Shown: positions 27,313-37,943, counted from the first letter of the stretch. The stretch: DNA of 41,859 nt from Bacteroidales bacterium (GCA_016936215.1 JAFGPL010000101.1:1-41859); one strand, 5' to 3'. Translations and numbers: made by a program. The notes: generated from the letters alone by a model not told the origin.

Positions 27313-28779
27313 ATGAAAATAAGAATCCTTCTTTTAGCAATCTTAACAGCGCTGCAGTTTTCATGTAGCGACTGGATGGAGCTTATACCTCCGACAGGAC
27401 TTATCAGGGAAGAATACTGGCAGACCAAGGAAGATGTAAAGGCTGCCGTAATGGGGGCCTATGATTCATTTGCACAGCTTGACGGTTTACTGTTTAAATT
27501 CGGTGAGATGAGGGCAGACCTCGTGCAGGCCGATAATAACCTATCACTCGATGACCAGAAGGTAATGGAAGGAAATATCTACCCGGACAACTATTTGTGT
27601 AACTGGTTCGATTTTTACAAGGTTATAAATTATTGCAACGAAATATTGTTGTATGCACCAGGGGTTAAGGAAAAAGACAACACCTTTACCGATTATCAGT
27701 TGCAGGGTTATCTTTCTGAGGCTTATTTTCTCAGAAGCCTTACCTATTTTTACCTTGTAAGGATTTTCGGTGACGTGCCATTTGCAACAAAACCAACAGA
27801 AAGTGACGATGCAGATATTTACCTGCCAAAAACAAATAGTAATGAAATTTTAGAACAGATATTAAGCGATCTGAAATATGCACGCAGTTTTGCAACTGTT
27901 GACGGTTATCCCACTCTAAGGGAGAACAAGGGAAGGGCGACCAAGGCGGCTTTCGATGCTTTGCTTGCCGATATCTCATTGTGGACATTCGACTACGAGG
28001 CATGTATTACGTATGTCCAAAATATTGAATTATCAAAAAAATATGAACTGATGCCCGGTGACAGATGGTTCGAACTTTTTTATCCCGGCAACTCCCTTGA
28101 GGGCATTTTTGAATTGCAATATGACAATGCACTGAGCCAAAACAACCGGCTTTACGGACTTACCCAAAGGTACAGCTATAATTTTGATCCCAGCGAAAAA
28201 GCTCTTTACCTATTCGGGAAAGAATATGTCCGGGAGCTTAAAAGGGGTGAAGATGTCTCGATTAAAAAATATGCCGATGACGATTTTATTATCTGGAAAT
28301 ATGTCGGAAGAAGTGCTGATGGTTATACTGCCCGTACCGGAACAGACCAGAATAGCTGCAACTGGATAATTTACCGCCTTGCAGATGTTCTGCTAATGAA
28401 AGCTGAAGCATTATCCCAGATCGGCAGGTATACCGAAGCCTTGCAGATACTTAACGATATAAGGGATAGAGCTGATGTTCCCCTTTTGTTGAGCCTGGCG
28501 AATTCGGCCATGGCTTTTGAAGATGCTATACTTGAAGAAAGGGCACGTGAACTGGCCTTTGAAGGTAAACGATGGTTTGACCTGCTGAGAATGGGCAGGC
28601 GGAATAACTACAGCCGTAAAAGCAAACTGATTGAGGTTATCGTTGCCAATGTTCCGTCAACACAAAAACGTGTTCTGGCTGCCAAATTAACCAATCCGTT
28701 GGGCTGGTACCTGCCGATATACGAATCTGAAATTGAACGAAATAAAAACCTGGTGCAGAATCCTTATTATAACTTTTAA
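27313..28779 (+). CDS. SusD/RagB-family surface glycan-binding lipoprotein (pair 1)
   Basis: Lipobox ALQFSCSDW; QGYLSEAYFLRSLTYFYLVRIFGDVPFATKPT; IYRLADVLLMKAEAL; ILEERARELAFEGKRWFDLLRMGR. Confidence 0.95.
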   Translation: MKIRILLLAILTALQFSCSDWMELIPPTGLIREEYWQTKEDVKAAVMGAYDSFAQLDGLLFKFGEMRADLVQADNNLSLDDQKVMEGNIYPDNYLCNWFDFYKVINYCNEILLYAPGVKEKDNTFTDYQLQGYLSEAYFLRSLTYFYLVRIFGDVPFATKPTESDDADIYLPKTNSNEILEQILSDLKYARSFATVDGYPTLRENKGRATKAAFDALLADISLWTFDYEACITYVQNIELSKKYELMPGDRWFELFYPGNSLEGIFELQYDNALSQNNRLYGLTQRYSYNFDPSEKALYLFGKEYVRELKRGEDVSIKKYADDDFIIWKYVGRSADGYTARTGTDQNSCNWIIYRLADVLLMKAEALSQIGRYTEALQILNDIRDRADVPLLLSLANSAMAFEDAILEERARELAFEGKRWFDLLRMGRRNNYSRKSKLIEVIVANVPSTQKRVLAAKLTNPLGWYLPIYESEIERNKNLVQNPYYNF

Positions 28780-28782
28780 CAA

Positions 28783-30351
28783 ATGAAAGATCTGATAAAA
28801 ATATACGGTTTACTGGTTTTATCCTGCCTCTTCTCATCTTCCTGTAAGGAACCCGTTGTTGAGGCCGGTTTTGAAGATCAGGAAAAATTAACAATCTACG
28901 ATTACATTACAGAAAACAAAGATAATTACTCCAGTTTTCTCAGCATCCTTGAAAAAGGGGGTATTGATAAGACACTAACGGCATATAATCCCAATGGAAT
29001 TGGGTACACCCTGTTTCTTCCGACCAACAGCGCTGTAGACGAGTTTATTGCCCAAAACCCTCAATATAACACCTTACAGGATTTGCTTGCAGATGAAACC
29101 TATGTGAGGGTCCTATGCAGATATCATATTGTCAACATGGGTATTGAGTCTAATAGTTTCCCATTTGGAGCATTACCTGAATACACGCTTTCTGAAGACT
29201 TTCTTACAGTGGGTTTTGTTATTGAACAGGATACCTCTTATTATAAAATCAACAATGAAGCACCTGTTATTCAGCCGAATATTGAACTCTCCAACGGATA
29301 TATACATGTTATAAGTAATATGCTTAAGCCTGTGGTTTATACAACGTATAACTGGCTTGAACTTAATCCCGGATATTCGATTTTCAAGGCTGCTGTTGAT
29401 ACAACCGGTTTAAAAGAGGTATTCGACCTGAACATGAAGGAGGTTGAAGACATCGCTTTCAGGCCCTTTACGCTGCTTGTTGAGCACGACTCGGTCTTTA
29501 ACAAGAGAGGTATTGCCTCCATTCAAGACCTTATCAACCTCGTAAGCCCAGACAGGACAGATTATGCCAGTAACCTTAACCCGTTATATGGTTTTGTATC
29601 TTACCATCAACTTACCGAAACCATGTTTATGGATGATTTTGTTGACAATAATACCAACTACACTACCTATTCCGCTGTACCTTTGAACATTGACGGATTG
29701 GGCCTTGACATTGCTATCAATAAGGGAAAAGAGATTTTCGATACAATTATCAATACTCCCGATACCACCATTATTAATTATATAAGTTTTGATTACGATG
29801 CAAGCAATGTGCTTACACAGAGCGGTGTAATTCATTTTATTGACAGGGTCATGTTTCAGAAAACCCCTTCACGTGCTAACCAGGTTTTTGAATTCTACAA
29901 TGAGCCCCTCTTTAATGAATATCGTCTCGAACCGGGAGAATACCTCGTAGAAGACCCAACTGCATTACAGGTTGTTAAATGGACCGGCCCTGACCTGATA
30001 TTTGTTGAGACCGGCAATAATGAAAGCCCTGCCTGGAGCGCTGATTACCTTTATTTGAACGGTGATTTTACCATCTCATATACAATACCCAAAATTGTTC
30101 AGGGTAATTATACCGTGCTTCTGTATGCAGATGCATTTTATTATTTGAATGCGCTTATCGAGGTATATATAGACGGGAAAAAGGTTGGAGGATTGGTTGA
30201 CCTGACAACCGGAGGCTCATCATCAAATCCTTTTTTTGAATTCGAGATCGGTTCGGTAAACTTTTTAAAATATGAAGCACATACCGTTGAAATAAGGTCC
30301 CGCATCCCGGGTATTTTCATTTGGGATTATATACGTTTTGAACCATTGTAA
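28783..30351 (+). CDS. FAS1 domain lipoprotein with C-terminal beta-sandwich (CBM-like) domain
   Basis: Lipobox LFSSSCKEP; FSSFLSILEKGGIDKTLTAYNPNGIGYTLFLPTNSAVDEF (FAS1); HFIDRVM; C-terminal GEYLVEDPTALQVVKW...ALIEVYIDGKKVGG...HTVEIRSRIPGIFIWDYIRFEPL. Confidence 0.8.
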   Translation: MKDLIKIYGLLVLSCLFSSSCKEPVVEAGFEDQEKLTIYDYITENKDNYSSFLSILEKGGIDKTLTAYNPNGIGYTLFLPTNSAVDEFIAQNPQYNTLQDLLADETYVRVLCRYHIVNMGIESNSFPFGALPEYTLSEDFLTVGFVIEQDTSYYKINNEAPVIQPNIELSNGYIHVISNMLKPVVYTTYNWLELNPGYSIFKAAVDTTGLKEVFDLNMKEVEDIAFRPFTLLVEHDSVFNKRGIASIQDLINLVSPDRTDYASNLNPLYGFVSYHQLTETMFMDDFVDNNTNYTTYSAVPLNIDGLGLDIAINKGKEIFDTIINTPDTTIINYISFDYDASNVLTQSGVIHFIDRVMFQKTPSRANQVFEFYNEPLFNEYRLEPGEYLVEDPTALQVVKWTGPDLIFVETGNNESPAWSADYLYLNGDFTISYTIPKIVQGNYTVLLYADAFYYLNALIEVYIDGKKVGGLVDLTTGGSSSNPFFEFEIGSVNFLKYEAHTVEIRSRIPGIFIWDYIRFEPL

Positions 30352-30363
30352 AAAGCAAATAAC

Positions 30364-31908
30364 ATGAATTACAAAATTATAATTACAGGTTTGATTGTAT
30401 TCTTCGTTCTGTTTGGCTGTAAAAACGAATGGGACGAACATTACAACACAGTGCCGGAAACAATTGATATGAATGTATGGCAGGCGATTCAGAACGACAA
30501 CAATCTTTCATTGTTTGTCCAGTATGTTAAAGATTTGCAATTTGATACACTTTTTCTTACTGACCAGCCATACACAATTTTTGTCCCCGACAATGAGGCA
30601 TTTACAGGATTTCTTGATACGGCTGTTGTTTCGGCCAGGTTGCTGAATTATCATATTTCGGCTCATTTTATCCAGTCAAACCATATCAACGGTAAAAGAC
30701 GTATTCAGACTTTGGGTGAAAAATTTGCGCTCTTTGAGAATGACGGGCTGCAAGCAACCCTGGATGAAATCAATTTTAAATACGAGAGTCCTTTATATGT
30801 GAATGGCAAATATTATGTATTGGAAAAAGTAGCGTTGCCCAAACCAAATCTATATGAGTATTTTGAAGAAAGCAACCCGATATTGAAAGATTTTATTGAC
30901 AGTTACGATTCAACCATTATTGATAAGGAATTGAGCAGGCCGCTTGGATTTGACGAATTTGGCAATACAATATACGATACGGTTGCAATAGAGTTTAACC
31001 TTTTCGAAGCTATGGTATTTCCTGTAAGCGAGGAATTAAGGTACAATACAGCCACATTTGTTTTTCCGAAGGAAGAAGACTATAACAATGGTTTAACAGC
31101 CATGGCACAATCGCTGGGGCCTAATTTTCAGGACTACAAAGATATTCCGCTTGAGTGGCAGAATGATATTCTTATTCCATACCTGCTCGAATATGGAATA
31201 TTTGACAATATGCTCGAAGAAAGCGCTTTCCTGCCAAGGCCTGGCAGGGGTGATACCATCAGGTTGAAAAATATCCTTGGGGATAGCATTGATATTGAGT
31301 ACCAACCGGTAGAAAAGGCTTTGTGCAGCAACGGGTATGCTTATAATTATGCGAACTTTGTCGTGCCCGATACCTTATATAACAGTCCGTTAAGAATGGA
31401 AGGTGAATATCTTTTAAGGGATGTGGGTATCAATAAATATGCCTGGAATGAAGATGTGGATGTTTCAAGTACTGTTTCTTTTCAACCCTTGCAGGAGTTG
31501 ATATTGGGTACTGCTTCCAACGATTCAATCCTGAGAGTGGCATTTACAAAAAATTATACCGGCTCATTTACAGTTGAGTTCAATATTGACTATGTCTTTC
31601 CGCGTAAATATCTGATGGTGGTCCGCACGCATATGTACATGGGTGGAAAATACAATATTTACATGAACGATCAGTTGGTTAAAACAATAGATTACTACGA
31701 TTATACCCTGAACCGTGGGGCTTACTGGAGTGTCACAGGCAAAAGATATTTTCCCGAAGGCGCTTATAACAGGTTTGATTGCTGGGTGGAGAACCTTACC
31801 GAGTACGGTGTTACAAAAGTAAAATTTGAATATATAGGATATAGTAACAGTACCCTGATAAACAGCGGTTTAGCTATTGATTATATTGACCTGATACCCT
31901 ACAACTAA
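30364..31908 (+). CDS. FAS1 domain lipoprotein with C-terminal beta-sandwich (CBM-like) domain
   Basis: Lipobox FFVLFGCKNEWDE; LSLFVQYVKDLQFDTLFLTDQPYTIFVPDNEAF (FAS1); C-terminal GEYLLRDVGINKY...KYNIYMNDQLVKTIDY...VTKVKFEYIGYSNSTLINSGLAIDYIDLIPYN. Confidence 0.8.
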   Translation: MNYKIIITGLIVFFVLFGCKNEWDEHYNTVPETIDMNVWQAIQNDNNLSLFVQYVKDLQFDTLFLTDQPYTIFVPDNEAFTGFLDTAVVSARLLNYHISAHFIQSNHINGKRRIQTLGEKFALFENDGLQATLDEINFKYESPLYVNGKYYVLEKVALPKPNLYEYFEESNPILKDFIDSYDSTIIDKELSRPLGFDEFGNTIYDTVAIEFNLFEAMVFPVSEELRYNTATFVFPKEEDYNNGLTAMAQSLGPNFQDYKDIPLEWQNDILIPYLLEYGIFDNMLEESAFLPRPGRGDTIRLKNILGDSIDIEYQPVEKALCSNGYAYNYANFVVPDTLYNSPLRMEGEYLLRDVGINKYAWNEDVDVSSTVSFQPLQELILGTASNDSILRVAFTKNYTGSFTVEFNIDYVFPRKYLMVVRTHMYMGGKYNIYMNDQLVKTIDYYDYTLNRGAYWSVTGKRYFPEGAYNRFDCWVENLTEYGVTKVKFEYIGYSNSTLINSGLAIDYIDLIPYN

Positions 31909-31935
31909 TAATATTTAATCTGATAATAACCAGAA

Positions 31936-34900
31936 ATGAGAAACTATCTGAATATAAAAAACCGAAGCTTCAAGACAACCGGTATAATGTCAAAAAAAAT
32001 TATAAAACTTGCTTTGTTTGTTTGCTTGTTGATGACGGCAGTTTATACTGCTGATGCACAGGATTCACTAATGATAAAAGGTGTTGTTTTATCCGAGACA
32101 GGAAAACCACTCGCCAATGTTACTGTAAGCATTGAAGGTTCATCAGAGCTTCCTGTGTTTACAAACGAAACAGGCGAATTTACCTTAAAATCTGCAACAG
32201 GTGATGACTGGATTACTGTTTCGCCAACCGGAGGTTTTAAAACCAAAAGGGTATTCTTAAACCAGCGAACAGAACTAAAGATTTACCTTACACCCTTGAA
32301 CCTTGCAGCGGGCAATGATAAACTCTCGATACTTTCGCAACAGATTGATAAGAAGAATTTTATTTCATCTTTTACAGAAGTTAATACTTCAGGCATACAC
32401 CTGTCACCTGCGGTATCCATCGAGCAGTTTATGCAGGGTAAAACGGCAGGCACAATGGTTGTTAACAGGTCTGGGATGCCTTCAAGCGGTGCTGTTACAA
32501 GTATCAGGGGGGTTCATTCTATCAATGCTTCGAGCAGTCCGTTATATGTCGTAGATGGTATCCCCGTTACACCTTTCAATACATTCGGGTCTAATCTTCA
32601 GGGATATGACTATAATCCGCTTGTTGCCATTAATCCTTTTGATGTATCTTCACTTACCGTTGTTAAAGACCCTTTAATTGCTTCTACCTATGGTTCAAAA
32701 GGTTCTAACGGATTGGTGCTTATCGAAACACTCGATCCCAGTGTTACCGAAACTACTATTGAACTTGACCTTCGGAGCGGACTTTCATTATCCCCCGAAA
32801 GGCTTATCCCCCAGCTTGATGCAGGCCAGCATAAAACACTGATGAATGAAATGCTTTATTCCTCGGGTATGATGGAAGAAGAAATCCTATACAGGTATCC
32901 TTCACTTTTCTTTACACCCGAAGATGACGGCTATATTGACTACCAGCATAATACTGACTGGCAGCAATTGATTTTCAGAAATGCATCTTTCAACCATATC
33001 AATTTAAATGTTAAAGGCGGTGATGAGATTGCCAGGTATGGTCTTTCTTTTGGTTACCTCAATAACAAGGGTATTATTAAGAACACCGGTTACCAGGGAT
33101 ATAACCTGAGGTTTGTGAGCCGTCTGAATATTTTCAGGTGGCTGAGGATGAATGCTGGCGTTTCACTGCATTATAATACTGCACAGTTAAAAGAAGCTGC
33201 TACAGTGAAAGAAACAAGCCCAATCAGGACAGCTTTGGGAAAATCACCCCTGCTCAATCCCTATCAGTATGATGTTGATGGTAACCTTACATCGCTTATT
33301 GCCGAAGTGGATGATATAGGAGTGAGTAATCCGCTTGCTGTTAACGACAACTACGAGGCAAAAAATAACAACGTGGGTTTTGTGGCTATGGCAAATGTCG
33401 AAGCTTCACTGAACAAAAACCTCACCTTGAACAGCAAATTCAGTCTTACTTATGGTATGCTGAAAGAGCAGATTTTCATGCCCAACCATGGTATGGAGCA
33501 CTATTATGAAGATGAAGCAATTAATGTTGCAAAAGGTACCAACAATGACCTGAAATCAATATACAGCAACACTTTTCTGAGGTTTGAAAAAAATTACGGG
33601 CCATTTCATCATGTTTCATCCAATACAGGGATAAATGTTCAGACCAACCGGTTTGAACTCGACTGGGGTTTAACAAAAAATGCCCACCAAAATGACCAGT
33701 ACCGCAACTTACAGGATGGTCAGAATAACCTCAGGGAAATTGGGGGACAAAACAGGAGTTGGAACTGGATGTCGGTCTATGAAAATGTTTTCTATTCATA
33801 TAAAGACAAATACCTTGCGTCTGCAAGTATTTCAATGGATGGTTCATCAAGGGTGGGTAAAAATGCTGACAATACGCTCAAACTGGCATCCTATCCCTTT
33901 GGATTGTTCTATTCCGCCGGAATAGCCTGGAGGATTTCCAATGAACCGTTCCTGAAAAATGTTTCCTGGCTTGAAGAACTCAAACTTAGGGTTACAACGG
34001 GGAAAACAGGCAATGATGATATTGGTGAATCTACAGCAACCAACTATTACCAGGCAGTTAAGTTTCGTGAAACCGTGGGCCTCTATCCTGCTGTTTTGCC
34101 AAATGGAAATCTCACCTATGAAACCACCCAACAGGTTAATGCCGGACTTGACTTATCACTTTGGGGAAACAGGGTTACCGCGGGCTTAGATTATTTCACT
34201 TCCAATACAAAAAACCTGCTGATATATACCCCGGTGGAAGCATACCTGGGATACAACCTGCGTGCAGAGAATGCAGGCCAGTTAAAGAACAACGGTATCG
34301 AAGCCAGCCTGTTCCTAAGGGTATTTGACATTCAGTCATTCAAATGGGATGTTATGGCCAGCTTTACCACTTTCAGCAATGAAATTACCGAAATGAAAGG
34401 CAACAAACTGGTGACTGAAATTGAGGGGGCTGAACTGGTGAATGCTGTCGGTTCTCCTGTTAACAGCTTTTATGGATATATTTTTAAAGGGGTTTTTGCC
34501 ACGCAGGAAGATGCCAATGCAGCAAATCTTGTCAACGACCGTGATATGCCTTTCAGGGCCGGGGATGCAATATACGAAGACATATCAGGGCCGGCAGGGG
34601 TTCCAGATGGGATTATCAATGATTTTGACAAAACCTCTATCGGATCGCCGATTCCCGATTATTTTGGCGGACTTGTAAATACATTTTCATATAAAAGATG
34701 GACTTTGAGCGCTGCCCTGCAATTTTCTTTCGGCAACGAGATATTCAATTATGTAAGATATAAAAATGAAAGCATGACCGGTCTGGAGAATCAGAGCCGT
34801 GTTGTATTGAACAGATGGCAGTATGATGGACAGGTAACGAACATTCCACGGGCCCTTTGGGACGATGCACAAGGCAATACAGCATTTTCAACCCGTTGGA

Positions 34901-35142
34901 TAGAAGATGGTTCTTACCTCAGGGTTAAGAATATTTCCCTGAGTTACAGAATCCCGGAAAAGTTTCTTGTGTTCAGAAACGCCGAATTTTATGTTTCGGC
35001 AAATAACCTGTTTACTTTTACCAATTATCTGGGTTACGATCCTGAGTTTGCCTATTCTCAAATACAGATATATCAGGGTATTGATTACGGGCAATGTCCG
35101 CAGACAAGACAATTTATTGCAGGTATAAAAATCGGATTATAA
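31936..35142 (+). CDS. SusC/RagA-family TonB-dependent transporter (pair 2), atypical N-terminus
   Basis: MIKGVVLSETGKPLANVTVSIEGS (CarboxypepD_reg-like); MQGKTAGTMVVNRSGMPSSGAVTSIRGVHSINASSSPLYVVDGIP (plug); C-term SYLRVKNISLSYRIPEKFL...FYVSANNLFTFTNYLGYDPEF. ATG at 31987 is an alternative start. Confidence 0.92.
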   Translation: MRNYLNIKNRSFKTTGIMSKKIIKLALFVCLLMTAVYTADAQDSLMIKGVVLSETGKPLANVTVSIEGSSELPVFTNETGEFTLKSATGDDWITVSPTGGFKTKRVFLNQRTELKIYLTPLNLAAGNDKLSILSQQIDKKNFISSFTEVNTSGIHLSPAVSIEQFMQGKTAGTMVVNRSGMPSSGAVTSIRGVHSINASSSPLYVVDGIPVTPFNTFGSNLQGYDYNPLVAINPFDVSSLTVVKDPLIASTYGSKGSNGLVLIETLDPSVTETTIELDLRSGLSLSPERLIPQLDAGQHKTLMNEMLYSSGMMEEEILYRYPSLFFTPEDDGYIDYQHNTDWQQLIFRNASFNHINLNVKGGDEIARYGLSFGYLNNKGIIKNTGYQGYNLRFVSRLNIFRWLRMNAGVSLHYNTAQLKEAATVKETSPIRTALGKSPLLNPYQYDVDGNLTSLIAEVDDIGVSNPLAVNDNYEAKNNNVGFVAMANVEASLNKNLTLNSKFSLTYGMLKEQIFMPNHGMEHYYEDEAINVAKGTNNDLKSIYSNTFLRFEKNYGPFHHVSSNTGINVQTNRFELDWGLTKNAHQNDQYRNLQDGQNNLREIGGQNRSWNWMSVYENVFYSYKDKYLASASISMDGSSRVGKNADNTLKLASYPFGLFYSAGIAWRISNEPFLKNVSWLEELKLRVTTGKTGNDDIGESTATNYYQAVKFRETVGLYPAVLPNGNLTYETTQQVNAGLDLSLWGNRVTAGLDYFTSNTKNLLIYTPVEAYLGYNLRAENAGQLKNNGIEASLFLRVFDIQSFKWDVMASFTTFSNEITEMKGNKLVTEIEGAELVNAVGSPVNSFYGYIFKGVFATQEDANAANLVNDRDMPFRAGDAIYEDISGPAGVPDGIINDFDKTSIGSPIPDYFGGLVNTFSYKRWTLSAALQFSFGNEIFNYVRYKNESMTGLENQSRVVLNRWQYDGQVTNIPRALWDDAQGNTAFSTRWIEDGSYLRVKNISLSYRIPEKFLVFRNAEFYVSANNLFTFTNYLGYDPEFAYSQIQIYQGIDYGQCPQTRQFIAGIKIGL

Positions 35143-35154
35143 ATATTTTTAGCT

Positions 35155-37020
35155 ATGATAAAGTTACACACTCCTATAAAGCATTTGTTCAGGTTTACCG
35201 GGATATTGTTTTTTGCATGGTTTATTGTTTCATGCGAAGACTTTTTTGACCCGCAGCAGGACCTTAGCATCACCGAAGACAAATTGTATGACGACTGGTA
35301 CGAATACCGCGCAGTTGCCATGGGAATGTATGGCCTGCAGCAACAATTGGTTGAACAGTTGCTTATTCTTGGTGAACTGCGGGCAGATCTTCTCACCATA
35401 ACACCAAATGCCGATGCGGATATGGTGGAAATATACAATTTCAATGTTTCAAAAGAGAACAAATACGCATCACCAACCAATTTTTTCAAATTAATTGCTG
35501 CCTGCAACAATTTTCTCAGGATACTTGAAACCAACCATCCGGAGGTTCTCGATCCTGAAGTACCTGTTACCAATTACGACAGGTTATATGGTGAGGCGCT
35601 TTGCATGAGGGCCTGGGCATATTTTAATGCAGTAAGGATTTACGGTAAGGTTCCGTACATCCACGAATCGCTCGTTACAATTGAGGAAATTGAAGAATAC
35701 ATTAACTCCCCCGGTGAGTATATTGATGATGTTTATATAAATTTTTCAAAAGACGGATATTACAATGATACGATTTATAATCAGCCTGTTACGCTTGAAA
35801 AGAAATACTTTGATTTACCTTTGATGATTGATGTGTTTACAAATCAACTTGAAAAAGAAATGAAAGCTGTTGGGGTGAATCATTATATTAACAACAACGA
35901 TGACACCTGGGAGGTAACCATTTGGAATAATTGGGCAGCATCTGCGTTGCTGGGACAAATGTATTTAACACAGGGAAACCTGGCAAAAGCTTCTGCATAT
36001 TTCGGAAATGTCATTTTCAATAGTACTGAAAACAGAAGATATCAGCTTGACAACAGTTTTTCGTATGGCAGTTGGGGAACTATCTTTACCGGAATAGATA
36101 ACCGGGAACATATCTATACAATATGGTTTAACAAGGCAAATTTTCAGCAAAACAGGTTGCAGGAATTTTTTGAACCGTTTGCCCCGGCTAAGTATATGCT
36201 TAAGCCTACACACAGGGCAATTAATATTTGGGAAACTGTTTGGCGATATCAGGTTTTAGATGAAAACTTATCTAATCCGGGTCTTACAGAAATGTCTTTT
36301 GCAGGAGTACCAAGTGATTTTTACAGGGGATTTGGATCATCCTATCTTTACATAAAAAATGGAGGAATATTACCTTCATCTGATTATGAAAATATGCTCA
36401 CCCTGAGGGCAGAAGGTGACGATCGTAATTCAAGGATCATAATGGAAGGTGCTGATACCATTGTTATTAAGTACTCAATCGGCCAAAACCAATATGATCA
36501 TGACGCCAATTACATTATTTATCGTGCAGCCTCTATCCATTTGTATATGGCAGAAATCTATACCTATTATGCATGGGAGCAAAACGGCATTATTCGCACC
36601 AATACCACTGTTGCCCTTGGCTTGGTAAATGACGGGAGCAATTATGATATTTCAGCCAACAGGGAACAACGTGGCGTTAGGGGTAGAGTAGGATTAGGAA
36701 ATGATGCCGATGCTGTAAAAATCAATAATATCATTTATAAGCATGACCCTTATACAAATGAAATTACCGGTTATACAGATTATAGTGGAAATTTTCCCGC
36801 AAAGCAAAAATATCTTGAAGAACAAATACTTGACGAGCGTGCCCGCGAACTTGCTTATGAAGGTGAACGATTTTACGACCTGATGCGGGTTGCCAAAAGA
36901 AGGAACGACCCCTCATTCCTTGCAAATATTGTGTCTTCGAAATACCCTGCCGGCAAACGTGAACAGATATACAACTACCTGCTCGATGAGAATAACTGGT
37001 ATATAAAGTATTTTGAATAA
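35155..37020 (+). CDS. SusD/RagB-family lipoprotein (pair 2, long form of 621 aa)
   Basis: Lipobox WFIVSCEDFFDPQ; YGEALCMRAWAYFNAVRIYGKVPYI; ASIHLYMAEIYTYYAWEQN; ILDERARELAYEGERFYDLMRVAKRRNDPSFLA. Confidence 0.93.
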   Translation: MIKLHTPIKHLFRFTGILFFAWFIVSCEDFFDPQQDLSITEDKLYDDWYEYRAVAMGMYGLQQQLVEQLLILGELRADLLTITPNADADMVEIYNFNVSKENKYASPTNFFKLIAACNNFLRILETNHPEVLDPEVPVTNYDRLYGEALCMRAWAYFNAVRIYGKVPYIHESLVTIEEIEEYINSPGEYIDDVYINFSKDGYYNDTIYNQPVTLEKKYFDLPLMIDVFTNQLEKEMKAVGVNHYINNNDDTWEVTIWNNWAASALLGQMYLTQGNLAKASAYFGNVIFNSTENRRYQLDNSFSYGSWGTIFTGIDNREHIYTIWFNKANFQQNRLQEFFEPFAPAKYMLKPTHRAINIWETVWRYQVLDENLSNPGLTEMSFAGVPSDFYRGFGSSYLYIKNGGILPSSDYENMLTLRAEGDDRNSRIIMEGADTIVIKYSIGQNQYDHDANYIIYRAASIHLYMAEIYTYYAWEQNGIIRTNTTVALGLVNDGSNYDISANREQRGVRGRVGLGNDADAVKINNIIYKHDPYTNEITGYTDYSGNFPAKQKYLEEQILDERARELAYEGERFYDLMRVAKRRNDPSFLANIVSSKYPAGKREQIYNYLLDENNWYIKYFE

Positions 37021-37040
37021 AAGACGCTGTTTTAAAGAAA

Positions 37041-37943
37041 ACACCTCCCCCATTCGGAATGTTACTTGGCGAAAGCACCGGTGAGACATACAGTAATAAG
37101 TACCGGTATAACGGTAAGGAAAACCTTACCCTGGTGCATGCCGGCAATAAAGTTGACCTCAACTGATACGTATACGGGGCAAGGATGTATGATGCGCAGC
37201 TGGGGAGGAGGAATAGCATAGATCTAATGGCTGAAATGGGGCATTACGATAATACTCCTTATGCTTATAATAATCCCATACATTCAATTGATCCTTTAGG
37301 ATTAGATACAATTTTAGTCAATTCCAAATCTGGCGAATTAATAGATACAAAAGAAGGAGGGGAGGATTATGTTTTTGTAACTAATAAAAATAAGGCAAGT
37401 GAAAAAGCTTGGAAAAAAAGTAAGCAGTTATTTTATGCTCTTAATATTAATGGTGAATCGGGTGGGACACCAAATAAAAAAGGCGATCCCGTTATCTGGT
37501 CAGCTTTAAAAGATCAAACAGAATCATTTAATGCTTTATTAAATCAAGTTACTGATCAGTTTGAGCTTGAAAAAGCAAAAATCGAGGGAAATGATTATTC
37601 TGTTTCAGGTAATGAGGCAGCTTTAAAAAGGGATTATGAAGATCAATATTTTGATGATAATCAACCATTAGATATAAAACAGCATCTATATCATCCAAAG
37701 AGAATCGGAGAATGGTCATGGTACAATGGAAGGTTAGCCAGATATGATGACTATGGTAATTTACTATATGGGAGTGCTGGTTCTGCAATTGGATTGTCTA
37801 AATCAACTTTAACAACAGCTGCCGAAATTAACTAATGGGGTAAATTAGGAACTGATAGTGGCAGAGATAAATTTCAAATTCAGCAAGGTATTATCTTATA
37901 TCAGAATTATTTAAATAAGCTAACTATAATAAAAAACAAATGA
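37041..37943 (+). pseudogene. Degraded Rhs core plus C-terminal polymorphic toxin domain (two in-frame stops)
   Basis: Frame 3 reads TPPPFGMLLGESTGETYSNKYRYNGKENLTLVHAGNKVDLN*YVYGARMYDAQLGRRNSIDLMAEMGHYDNTPYAYNNPIHSIDPLGLD..., TGA at 37164-37166; C-terminal part ...WSWYNGRLARYDDYGNLLYGSAGSAIGLSKSTLTTAAEIN*WGKLGTDSGRDKFQIQQGIILYQNYLNK, TAA at 37833-37835; frame closes with TGA at 37941-37943. Confidence 0.85.

Noticed and set aside
35085-35573. 162-aa minus-strand ORF
   Set aside because: Antisense to the SusC-2/SusD-2 junction and SusD-2; no recognisable domain.
36764-37219. 151-aa minus-strand ORF across the SusD-2 end and Rhs start
   Set aside because: Antisense to SusD-2 and the Rhs frame; composition typical of a shadow ORF.
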